Origin: an uncultured Clostridia bacterium
GTDB lineage: Bacteria; Bacillota; Clostridia; Peptostreptococcales; Acidaminobacteraceae
DNA: 5,594 nt
Reading direction: 5' to 3'
Assembly: GCA_937880545.1 (NCBI GenBank)
Contig: CALFKA010000044.1
Span: forward strand, 1 to 5,594
Shown here one piece after another: positions 1 through 5,578 of this stretch. Below the pieces are notes generated by a model, which was given only the letters and a program-made list of their open reading frames with translations, was not told the DNA's origin and ran no database searches. Position 1 is the first letter of the stretch, and each line of letters opens with the position of its first letter. The position numbers and the translations under genes are program-made.

Positions 1-1
1 A

Positions 2-253
2 GCCAAGACACTGATCCAGGACAAACCTGCTGCCAAGGCTATGGTGGAAGATTTCCAAAAGAAACAGCTGGAATATCAGAGAAAAGCTCTTGCCGGAGAA
101 GAGCCTGATCCACAGGCCGAAGAAAAGCTGAAAGAATTATATGCCGCCCTATCACTTGATCCCGATGCGGCAAACTTCCTGAATACCGAGTTTTCCCTCG
201 GTCAGATGCTTCAAGAGGTGATGAAAATTCTTTCCGACGTCCTGGAAGGCTAA
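2..253 (+). CDS. YlbF-family protein, C-terminal part (5' end outside window)
   Basis: The frame is open from base 2 to the TAA at 251-253, giving 83 residues without a beginning; an ATG at 41 is internal to the frame and has no ribosome site, so the gene starts upstream of the window. The fragment is charged, helical and without cysteine. It has the pattern of the YlbF/YmcA family: a first helix (AKTLIQDKPAAKAMVEDF), a QKKQLEYQ helix, a Gly-Glu-Glu-Pro turn, then a helix, a 'LSLDPDAANFLNTE' segment and a final helix reading 'LGQMLQEVMKILSDVLEG'. In B. subtilis YlbF (RicF) works with YmcA and YaaT as a cytoplasmic complex that steers RNase Y. Many clostridial paralogues have no assigned role, so the function here is inferred from the family only. 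The stop lies 9 bases before the mltG start, so the two genes are probably co-transcribed. Confidence 0.75.
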   Translation, partial: AKTLIQDKPAAKAMVEDFQKKQLEYQRKALAGEEPDPQAEEKLKELYAALSLDPDAANFLNTEFSLGQMLQEVMKILSDVLEG

Positions 254-262
254 GGAGAAAAG

Positions 263-1270
263 ATGAGAAAAGCCATTTTACTATTGGCGCTTGTGGTCTT
301 TTTGGCGGGATGTTCGCAGGTCAAAGAATCTATGCGTGAACCCGTCGACATAAATGATACAACGCCATATGAAGTGAGCGTAGATGATGACATGAGTCTC
401 TCAAAGCTTGGAGACTGGCTCAACGAAAATGGGCTGGTGGCAAGCAAGGGAGCCTTCATGGACTACATGCGCGAAGAAGAACTCGACAAGCGGCTCCAGC
501 CAGGTGACTATGTCATCACGAAAGCCATGAGTCTTGCCGAAATTGCCGAAATGATCACGAAGGCACCCGAAGTCGCACAGACGATTCGCCTGACGATTCC
601 CGAAGGCAGAGAAAACAGAGAGATTGCCAAGATCTTTGAGGAAGCGGGACTCTTTACTGCCGAAGAATTTTTAACTGCTTTGCAAGAAGAAGAGTTCGAC
701 TATGACTTCCTAAAAGGACTCGATCAACAGTATGGCTATGAGGGATATCTCTTCCCGGACACCTATGAGTTTTATTCCGATGCGTCACCTCGTTCCGTCA
801 TCGTCAAGATGCTAGATAACTTCGGCAACAGACTGACGCAGGAGATGCGCGATGATGCAGAGGCAAAGGGAATGACCATTGACGACGTCGTTCGTCTGGC
901 CAGTATTATTGAGCGAGAAGGTGCAAACCACGAAGAATTTCCGATCATCTCAAGTGTTTTTCATAATCGGCTTGATATTGATATGAAACTTCAAAGTTGC
1001 GCCACTGTGCAGTTTATCATCGAAGAGAGAAAGACCAATCTGACATTTAAAGAGATGGAGATCGACTCTCCTTTCAACACGTATGTTATCCATGGGCTTC
1101 CTCCCTCGGCGATTGCCAATCCCGGACTTGTTGCTATTAATGCAGCTATCTACCCGGCAGAGACGGAGTACTTTTACTTCGTGGCAAAAGGAGATGGAGA
1201 GAATACCCATTACTTTGCAGAAACGTATGAAGAACACCAGGAAAATGTGAAGAAGAGTGGAGACTTATAA
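263..1270 (+). CDS. mltG: Endolytic murein transglycosylase MltG (YceG-like), predicted lipoprotein
   Basis: This 335-residue protein should cut glycan strands of nascent peptidoglycan outside the membrane, setting strand length during elongation. The start ATG follows GGAG (254-257) by 5 bases. Residues 1-17 form a signal peptide: MRK, a hydrophobic stretch, then a lipobox LAGC with Cys17. Most MltG proteins are anchored by a plain transmembrane helix, so lipid anchoring would be a variation. Residues ~36-100 are the LysM-like subdomain, followed by 'TIPEGRENREIA' (111-122). The YceG catalytic domain shows EGYLFPDTY (160-168), LASIIERE (212-219) with the predicted catalytic Glu217, VFHNRL (232-237), SCATVQF (245-251), FNTYVIHGLPPSAIANPG (271-288) and HYFA (316-319). 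All key blocks are present and the length is normal. It is the last gene of its unit; the stop codon is inside the terminator stem. Confidence 0.95.
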   Translation: MRKAILLLALVVFLAGCSQVKESMREPVDINDTTPYEVSVDDDMSLSKLGDWLNENGLVASKGAFMDYMREEELDKRLQPGDYVITKAMSLAEIAEMITKAPEVAQTIRLTIPEGRENREIAKIFEEAGLFTAEEFLTALQEEEFDYDFLKGLDQQYGYEGYLFPDTYEFYSDASPRSVIVKMLDNFGNRLTQEMRDDAEAKGMTIDDVVRLASIIEREGANHEEFPIISSVFHNRLDIDMKLQSCATVQFIIEERKTNLTFKEMEIDSPFNTYVIHGLPPSAIANPGLVAINAAIYPAETEYFYFVAKGDGENTHYFAETYEEHQENVKKSGDL

Positions 1271-1286
1271 GTCTCCTTCTTTTTTT
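1259..1286 (+). terminator. Rho-independent terminator overlapping the mltG stop
   Basis: Bases 1259-1276 are a perfect 18-base palindrome (GGAGACTTATAAGTCTCC), folding as a 7-bp stem with a TATA loop. It is followed directly by a pyrimidine run TTCTTTTTTT (1277-1286). The last codons of mltG and its TAA (1268-1270) sit inside the hairpin, so a ribosome reaching the stop would cover the 5' arm. Confidence 0.88.
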
Positions 1287-1327
1287 GAGCGTATGCTGTT
1301 TCAGACGAAAAATATATGGGAATCCTT

Positions 1328-1356
1328 TTGGTGAAACCATGTGGCTATGGTATGAT
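1328..1356 (+). promoter_or_regulatory. Sigma-A type promoter for the pepP-efp unit
   Basis: A -35-like TTGGTG (1328-1333) is separated by 17 bases from TATGAT (1351-1356). A TG pair one base before the -10 makes it an extended -10 (TGGTATGAT). Transcription would begin near 1363, giving a leader of about 20 bases. It lies between the mltG terminator and the pepP ribosome site, where a promoter is expected. The -35 matches only the TTG part of the consensus. No operator or riboswitch-like structure is evident between 1287 and 1384. Confidence 0.65.
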
Positions 1357-1373
1357 AACAAGAGAAATTCACC

Positions 1374-1378
1374 GGAGG
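1374..1378 (+). promoter_or_regulatory. Ribosome binding site that decides the pepP start
   Basis: GGAGG stands 6 bases before the ATG at 1385. It fixes that codon as the start, in preference to the in-frame ATG at 1316, which has no such site and lies upstream of the predicted promoter. Confidence 0.85.
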
Positions 1379-1384
1379 AAAACC

Positions 1385-2440
1385 ATGGATCGCATCACAC
1401 GCGTAAGGAAAAAAATGCAGCAGGCTTCGCTTGATGCCGTGCTTTTTTATAAACCGGAAAATCTGTTCTATCTAAGCGGTTTTACCGGTACAACAGGCTA
1501 TGTACTCATCACCCCTTCCGACAAATACTTTTTGACCGATTTTCGGTATTTTTCACAGGTGAAGGAACAGGCGCCGGAGTTTGAATTGGTACCTCTCGAC
1601 TATGCTCATCCAGTCCGCTCTCGTATCGAGGAATTGACCCGTGGGATTCTTGGCTTTGAGGAAGAGCATATGATCGTGGAGATGTATGACGAACTGAAAG
1701 AAACATATGAGGGCGAACTTCAGCCCATGCGCCGTTTTATTGAAGAGCTTCGCATGATGAAAGATGAGCAGGAACTGATCACTATGCAGAAGGCCCAGGA
1801 CATTGCCGATGAGACATATATGGAGATCCTGGAAATTGTCTCCGCCGGCATGACCGAAGAGGATCTCGCACAGGAAATCTACTTAAGAATGAGAAGAAAA
1901 GGTGCATCGCGCAACTCCTTTGAGACCATCGTCGCTTCCGGAGTAAGAGGAGCGCTACCTCATGGCGTCGCTTCCGGCAAAGTCATGCAGCGAGGAGAGC
2001 TCGTCACCATTGACTTCGGATGTGTCTATGAAGGCTACTGCTCCGATATGACACGCACTTTTGCATTGGGGCGAGCGGATGATCACCAGCGCGAGATCTA
2101 TAATATTGTCTTGGAAGCACAGCTGGCTGCGATGGAAGTCATTAAGCCCGGGGTATCTACACAAGTGGTTGACAAAACCGCTAGAGACATCATCGCCGGC
2201 TATGGCTATGCAGAGAATTTTGGGCATGGGCTTGGTCACGCAGTCGGTCTTGAGATTCACGAAAACCCCAGGTTCTCGCCTCTGTGCGATGTCCCACTAA
2301 AAGTGGGTATGGTCATGACCAATGAGCCGGGCATATATATAGACGACTTCGGAGGTGTGCGCATTGAAGACACAGTCGTCGTGACAGAAGATGGCTACCG
2401 CAACTTGACGCATTCTCCCAAGGAACTTATAGAGGTATAG
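1385..2440 (+). CDS. pepP: M24 family Xaa-Pro aminopeptidase (aminopeptidase P / YqhT-like)
   Basis: This 351-residue cytoplasmic metallopeptidase of the M24 'pita-bread' family is predicted to release an N-terminal residue that precedes proline. Residues 1-~122 form the creatinase-like N-terminal domain (VLFYKPENLFYLSGFTGTTG near the front). Residues ~125-351 are the catalytic domain. All five expected metal ligands are seen: Asp210 (TIDFG), Asp221 (SDMTRT), His285 (HGLGH), Glu314 (TNEPGIY) and Glu328 (RIED). The accessory histidines His193 (LPHG) and His292 (EIHENP) are present with the spacing known from E. coli PepP. The size matches short Firmicute enzymes rather than the ~440-residue proteobacterial form. 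The start follows from the GGAGG at 1374. It leads a unit with efp 12 bases downstream, the same pairing as yqhT-efp in B. subtilis. Exact peptide preference (PepP versus prolidase PepQ) cannot be decided from sequence. Confidence 0.93.
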   Translation: MDRITRVRKKMQQASLDAVLFYKPENLFYLSGFTGTTGYVLITPSDKYFLTDFRYFSQVKEQAPEFELVPLDYAHPVRSRIEELTRGILGFEEEHMIVEMYDELKETYEGELQPMRRFIEELRMMKDEQELITMQKAQDIADETYMEILEIVSAGMTEEDLAQEIYLRMRRKGASRNSFETIVASGVRGALPHGVASGKVMQRGELVTIDFGCVYEGYCSDMTRTFALGRADDHQREIYNIVLEAQLAAMEVIKPGVSTQVVDKTARDIIAGYGYAENFGHGLGHAVGLEIHENPRFSPLCDVPLKVGMVMTNEPGIYIDDFGGVRIEDTVVVTEDGYRNLTHSPKELIEV

Positions 2441-2452
2441 AAAGAGGATTCT

Positions 2453-3013
2453 ATGATTTCAGCCAATGATTTTCGAAAGGGTCTCACGTTTGAGATCGAT
2501 GGAGTACCCTACGTGATTCTGGATTTCCAGCATGTTAAGCCCGGTAAAGGCGCGGCGTTTGTACGCACGAAGTACAGAAACGTCATCACAGGCGCCATCC
2601 GGGAAGAAGCCTTCAACCCGAGTGACCGCTTCCAGCCAGCACACATTGAGAGAAAGAACATGCAGTATCTCTACAATGACGGGGAGTTCTACTATTTTAT
2701 GGACAATGAGACGTACGAGCAGATTCCTCTTGTTTATGAGCAAGTGGAAGAGGCTATCAAATATCTTAGAGAAAACGACTCTGTCGATATCCGTTTCTAT
2801 AAAGAACGCGTAATCGACGTCGAGGCGCCCAACTTTGTCGACCTGCTCATCGTGGAAGCAGAACCCGGTGTCCGTGGCGACAGTGCCTCTAATATTACCA
2901 AAAAAGCTATTCTCGAAACCGGGGCAGAAGTCAATGTCCCCCTCTTTATCAACGTCGGCGACACTATCAAAATCGACACGCGTACGGGAGAGTACCTCTC
3001 GCGCAGTAATTAA
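2453..3013 (+). CDS. efp: Translation elongation factor P
   Basis: At 186 residues this is full-length EF-P, which binds between the P and E sites of the ribosome and speeds peptide-bond formation at consecutive prolines. The N-terminal KOW-like domain (1-~62) carries the loop HVKPGKGAAFVRTK with Lys32 at the tip. In B. subtilis the equivalent lysine is 5-aminopentanolylated, and the same PGKG loop suggests that type of modification here rather than EpmA lysylation or EarP rhamnosylation. Two OB domains follow (~66-125 and ~129-186). The family signature is seen at 151-169 (KAILETGAEVNVPLFINVG), with IDTRTGEYLSR close to the C-terminus. AAAGAGG (2441-2447) lies 5 bases before the ATG. The stop codon overlaps the ribosome site of the next gene. 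Nothing is missing or truncated. Confidence 0.98.
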   Translation: MISANDFRKGLTFEIDGVPYVILDFQHVKPGKGAAFVRTKYRNVITGAIREEAFNPSDRFQPAHIERKNMQYLYNDGEFYYFMDNETYEQIPLVYEQVEEAIKYLRENDSVDIRFYKERVIDVEAPNFVDLLIVEAEPGVRGDSASNITKKAILETGAEVNVPLFINVGDTIKIDTRTGEYLSRSN

Positions 3014-3017
3014 GGAG
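3012..3017 (+). promoter_or_regulatory. Ribosome binding site overlapping the efp stop codon
   Basis: AAGGAG starts within the efp TAA (3011-3013) and stands 5 bases before the ATG at 3023. Ribosomes ending on efp are placed directly over the start of the acidic protein gene, consistent with tight co-expression. Confidence 0.75.
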
Positions 3018-3022
3018 ATATC

Positions 3023-3517
3023 ATGAGTTTGATTCGAGAGAAGTATAAGTATCTGCAGGGACTGGCCGAAGGGTTGGAAGTTGGTTCAAAGAGCAAAGAA
3101 GGCAGACTCCTGGTAGGTATCCTTGAACTCCTGGATGAAGTCACATTTGCTCTGGAAGAGCTGGAAGAATACGTAGAAGACATCGATGACACGATTCTTG
3201 ATCTGGATGAAGAGATCGCTGAATTGCAAGATGAAGCCTTCGGACTCCATGACGATCTGTTCCACACCTATGATGGAAGCTATGATTATGGTCTCGATGA
3301 AGATGATTACATTGACGAGGAGATGATGGACTACGATGATTTCGAGATCTATTGTCCCAGTTGCGGCACCTTCATTCCCTATGAAATCGAAGATGAGGTC
3401 ATCATCTGCCCGGAATGCGGACAGGTTATCGAGATCCTCGAAGAAGAGGAAGACGAGGACGAAGAAGAGGAACTAAATCCGGAAGAAGAACCCTTGGAGC
3501 CGGAACAGGAAGACTGA
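3023..3517 (+). CDS. Acidic zinc-ribbon protein with CD1247-type N-terminal domain
   Basis: This 164-residue protein has no assigned function. Its start (MSLIREKYKYLQGLAEGLEV, then SKEGRLL) resembles the N-terminal domain named after C. difficile CD1247; I recognise this from memory of the family. Residues ~30-72 look like an amphipathic helix or coiled coil rich in Leu, Ile and Glu. An acidic Tyr/Asp linker covers ~73-110. A zinc ribbon follows with CPSC (Cys111, Cys114) and CPEC (Cys129, Cys132). The tail contains 11 consecutive acidic residues (140-150). By my count 61 of 164 residues are Asp or Glu, and all six Lys/Arg lie in the first 28 residues. No signal peptide or membrane segment is seen, so it is probably cytoplasmic. 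Co-transcription with efp hints at a link to translation or RNA handling, but this is only inference. It closes the unit. Confidence 0.85.
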   Translation: MSLIREKYKYLQGLAEGLEVGSKSKEGRLLVGILELLDEVTFALEELEEYVEDIDDTILDLDEEIAELQDEAFGLHDDLFHTYDGSYDYGLDEDDYIDEEMMDYDDFEIYCPSCGTFIPYEIEDEVIICPECGQVIEILEEEEDEDEEEELNPEEEPLEPEQED

Positions 3518-3531
3518 TATTTCTGACATCG

Positions 3532-3560
3532 AAAGAGCAGAGGAAATCTGCTCTTTTTTT
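3532..3560 (+). terminator. Rho-independent terminator after the acidic protein gene
   Basis: AAAGAGCAGA (3532-3541) pairs with TCTGCTCTTT (3547-3556) around a 5-base loop GGAAA. A run of seven T (3554-3560) overlaps the end of the 3' arm. The hairpin starts 14 bases after the stop codon. Only three A precede the core stem, so it should not work well in the reverse direction. Confidence 0.92.
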
Positions 3561-3587
3561 GAGTACCGTGTTCCGTTTTGATATAAT
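3559..3587 (+). promoter_or_regulatory. Strong sigma-A promoter for asp23-nusB-xseA
   Basis: TTGAGT (3559-3564, four of six to consensus) is followed after exactly 17 bases by a perfect TATAAT (3582-3587), with TG one base before it (extended -10). The -35 box uses the last two T of the preceding terminator. The predicted start point is near 3594, only about 13 bases before the ATG at 3607. Confidence 0.85.
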
Positions 3588-3595
3588 GATGGGAA

Positions 3596-3601
3596 AAGGA
3601 G
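3596..3601 (+). promoter_or_regulatory. Ribosome binding site at the 5' end of the asp23 transcript
   Basis: AAGGAG stands 5 bases before the ATG at 3607 and fixes that start. Given the promoter position, it would be almost the first thing in the mRNA, so the leader is very short and leaves no room for a leader structure. Confidence 0.8.
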
Positions 3602-3606
3602 AGTCA

Positions 3607-3963
3607 ATGGAAAATAAGATATATATCAAAGACAGGGGAGATCTGAGCATCTCAGAGGAAGCCATCTCCAAGATTGTCTCACATACCGTGAAAGAGATAG
3701 AAGGAGTAGCGGGGCTTCAGCACAACGCTTACTCAGAAATCGTTAAATTCCTGGGCGGCCAGGAGCATTCTGAAGCCATCCGTATGGAAAAAGGCCATGA
3801 AGGTCTGATCCTCGATCTCTACCTCCGAGTCAGTTACGGCTTTCGTGTCCCGGATGTTGCTGTCAAAGTGCAGGAGGCGATCAAGGGAGCCTTGGAGACG
3901 ATGCTCCAAGTAAGTGTCACCAGTATCAATGTCCACGTCGTCGGCATAGAGTACACCCCGTGA
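3607..3963 (+). CDS. Asp23/Gls24 family protein (YqhY-like)
   Basis: This 118-residue cytoplasmic protein belongs to the Asp23/Gls24 (DUF322) family. It shows the family layout: an N-terminal GDLSISEEAISKIVSHTVKE (11-30), the 'EIEGVAGL' turn, a strand (ILDLYLRVSYGFRVPDVA) and a C-terminal helix ending in SVTSINVHVVGIEY. Its place directly before nusB marks it as the counterpart of B. subtilis YqhY, which lies next to accBC and is linked genetically to acetyl-CoA carboxylase and fatty-acid synthesis. accBC is not present here, so the link cannot be read from context. The start is set by AAGGAG at 3596-3601; an in-frame extension back to 3415 would run through the terminator and is not credible. 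The stop overlaps the nusB start. Confidence 0.93.
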   Translation: MENKIYIKDRGDLSISEEAISKIVSHTVKEIEGVAGLQHNAYSEIVKFLGGQEHSEAIRMEKGHEGLILDLYLRVSYGFRVPDVAVKVQEAIKGALETMLQVSVTSINVHVVGIEYTP

Positions 3964-4361
3964 CCCGCACAGAGAACCGCGAAGCGCTCATGAAGTGGTT
4001 TTATGAGTGTGACATGAAAGACGAACTCGATCAGCTTGGAGAAATTCCTTTTGCCGACAAACTCCGCCGGCGAAAGCTGGAAATACGCTATGCTGAAGAG
4101 GTGACCTCCTCCTTCCTGGCACATCGAGATGTGATCGATGAAAAGATTGAACAAAGTGCCAAAGACTGGAGAATCGAGAGGATAGGTAAGGTCGAGCTGG
4201 CCATCATGAGGCTGGCTGTGACAGAGCTTCTCTATCTAAGAGAGATTCCGGTCCCTGTGATTGTCACACAGGCGCTTGAGCTTTCTAAGACATACGCTTC
4301 TGAAACCTCGGCTCCTTTTATCAATGGCATACTGGGGGCGATTGCCGATGCCAGAGAATAG
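3960..4361 (+). CDS. nusB: Transcription antitermination factor NusB
   Basis: NusB (133 residues, all-helical) binds boxA RNA together with S10 (NusE) and lets RNA polymerase read through rRNA operons. Matches to the family include the N-terminal 'NREALMKWFYECDM' helix, Trp70 followed by RIERIGKVELAIMRLAVTEL (71-90), the REIPVPVIVTQALELSK segment (94-110) and the closing APFINGILGAI (118-128). The start is GTG at 3960, overlapping the Asp23 stop as GTGA. The next ATG (3990) would cut into the first helix, so GTG is preferred. No strong ribosome site precedes it, only a weak AGAG at 3948-3951, so translation probably relies on coupling to the upstream gene. The length is near the family norm of ~130-145. 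Confidence 0.95.
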   Translation: MTRTENREALMKWFYECDMKDELDQLGEIPFADKLRRRKLEIRYAEEVTSSFLAHRDVIDEKIEQSAKDWRIERIGKVELAIMRLAVTELLYLREIPVPVIVTQALELSKTYASETSAPFINGILGAIADARE

Positions 4362-5559
4362 GTTGTCGGTCAGCAAATTAAATCTACTCATATCCCAAGA
4401 GCTGTCTCTGAGTCCATTTCTGCGAAAGGTCGAAGTGGAAGGGGAACTGGCTCGTTTCGTGCGCCACTCAAGTGGTCACCTGTACTTTACACTCAAAGAT
4501 GATTTTTCAAGTATCGACTGCACGATGTTTCGCTCGGATGCCCAGAGGCTGACTGAGCCTTTTGAAGAAGGGGATCGTGTAGCGCTGAGCGGGCGCGTGT
4601 CTATCTATGAAAAGAATGCACGGCTTCAGTTGTATGTGCGCACCATGCATCCGCTTGGTGAGGGAATCTATCTCCGCCAATTTGCGCTGCTGAAAGAAAA
4701 GTTGGAAGCGGAAGGGTTACTGGATCCACTAAGAAAGAAATCGCTTCCGCTCTTCCCGGAACGTGTCGCCTTGTTGACATCGGAGACGGGTGCCGCGAAA
4801 AGCGACTTTTTAAAAGTCTTTCGCTCGAGGAATCCTTTAGCAGAGGTAGAATTGTATCCGATTCCTCTGCAGGGAGACGGGACGGCGATGGCGATCATGG
4901 ATGTGCTTCAGTCTATACGAGAAGAACCCCTTGATCTTGTGGTCATCACACGCGGCGGAGGGAGCTACGAAGATCTCAGAGAATTTAATGATGAAGCCCT
5001 GGCTCGTCTGTTGGCAGAGTATCCCCTGCCGACACTTTGTGCCATCGGCCACGAAATAGACTTTACGATTGCGGAGTTTGCTGCTGATGCGAGAGGGGCG
5101 ACACCTACTGAGGCGGCGCAACTCTCGACGAGCGATATCTATGCTGCGATTGAGCGAGTGGGGATGTCGCTTCGTGCCTCTCTTAGAAGATCTTATGAAC
5201 ACCTCCTGCATCAGCAGGAAAAACTGCGCTTCGATATATTAGAAAACTTGAAGTTTTCATTTCTTCGAAGAAGTGCACAGACAAGTCAGCGGGCAGCAGA
5301 ACTGAACGAAAGCACCCGCAGAATCCTACAGCACAGACTCCAAAGTGAGCAGAAAAGCTTGATGATGAGTGCTTCCCACCTGGAAGCCCTCAATCCACTG
5401 CGCATCCTAAGCAGGGGCTACTCACTCCTGCGCCATGAAGGGTGCGTGGTCAAAGATCTCGCCGCACTCCACATCGGGGATCAAATTGAGAACATTACAT
5501 CCGCCGGACGGATCGTCTCGAAGATTGAGGAGATAGAACGTCAATTACCCACCACTTAA
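4348..5559 (+). CDS. xseA: Exodeoxyribonuclease VII large subunit
   Basis: XseA is the catalytic subunit of exonuclease VII, which with several XseB copies degrades single-stranded DNA from both ends. With the ATG at 4348 it is 403 residues. Residues ~5-100 are the OB-fold DNA-binding domain (LSVSKLN, then HSSGHLYFTLKDDFSSIDCTMF across 40-61). The nuclease domain has SETGAAKSDF with Asp153, ITRGGGSYEDL with Arg202, and AIGHEIDFTI with His235 and Asp238, matching the residues known to matter in E. coli, then ARGATPTEAA (248-257). A long helical region (~265-345) that normally binds XseB and the NPLRILSRGYSLL motif (349-361) are present. The start overlaps nusB by 14 bases, with GGGGG at 4334-4338 as ribosome site. 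The family start pattern 'LSVS..LN' supports it over an ATG at 4261; a TTG at 4363 is a weaker alternative. The final residues (QLPTT) lie next to or within a palindrome. Confidence 0.95.
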   Translation: MPENRLSVSKLNLLISQELSLSPFLRKVEVEGELARFVRHSSGHLYFTLKDDFSSIDCTMFRSDAQRLTEPFEEGDRVALSGRVSIYEKNARLQLYVRTMHPLGEGIYLRQFALLKEKLEAEGLLDPLRKKSLPLFPERVALLTSETGAAKSDFLKVFRSRNPLAEVELYPIPLQGDGTAMAIMDVLQSIREEPLDLVVITRGGGSYEDLREFNDEALARLLAEYPLPTLCAIGHEIDFTIAEFAADARGATPTEAAQLSTSDIYAAIERVGMSLRASLRRSYEHLLHQQEKLRFDILENLKFSFLRRSAQTSQRAAELNESTRRILQHRLQSEQKSLMMSASHLEALNPLRILSRGYSLLRHEGCVVKDLAALHIGDQIENITSAGRIVSKIEEIERQLPTT

Positions 5560-5578
5560 CCTGTAGGGTTTGAAGTGG
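5549..5578 (+). other. Imperfect hairpin overlapping the xseA stop codon
   Basis: CCACTT (5552-5557) pairs with AAGTGG (5573-5578), and AACC (5558-5561) pairs with GGTT (5567-5570) around loop TGTAG, leaving a TG bulge at 5571-5572. The xseA TAA (5557-5559) sits in the 5' arm. No T run follows directly, so alone it is not a typical terminator. It could be part of a terminator region or a mobile-element end. Confidence 0.6.

Noticed and set aside
1287..1327. Possible small RNA or riboswitch between mltG and the pepP promoter
   Set aside because: The stretch is short, shows no stable pairing by eye, and lies after a terminator and before the promoter.
1316..1384. In-frame ATG at 1316 as an upstream start for the Xaa-Pro peptidase
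   Set aside because: It has no ribosome site, precedes the predicted promoter -10, and the added 23 residues do not resemble the family; GGAGG at 1374-1378 points to 1385.
1955..2260. Minus-strand open frame of 101 codons inside the peptidase gene
   Set aside because: It lies wholly within a well-supported gene, has no recognisable motif, and the other minus-strand frames in the window behave the same way.
3437..3510. Purine-rich GAA/GAG repeat-like tract as a possible microsatellite or regulatory repeat
   Set aside because: It is irregular and is explained by the coding of the acidic Glu/Asp tail.
3415..3606. N-terminal extension of the Asp23 protein back to 3415
   Set aside because: The extension lies inside the acidic protein gene in another frame and crosses a clear terminator and promoter; its Arg/Gly-rich residues are a frame shadow of the Glu/Asp codons.
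4261..4347. ATG at 4261 as the xseA start
   Set aside because: It would overlap nusB by about 100 bases and add 29 residues unlike any XseA start; ATG 4348 gives the expected 'LSVSKLN' close to the N-terminus.
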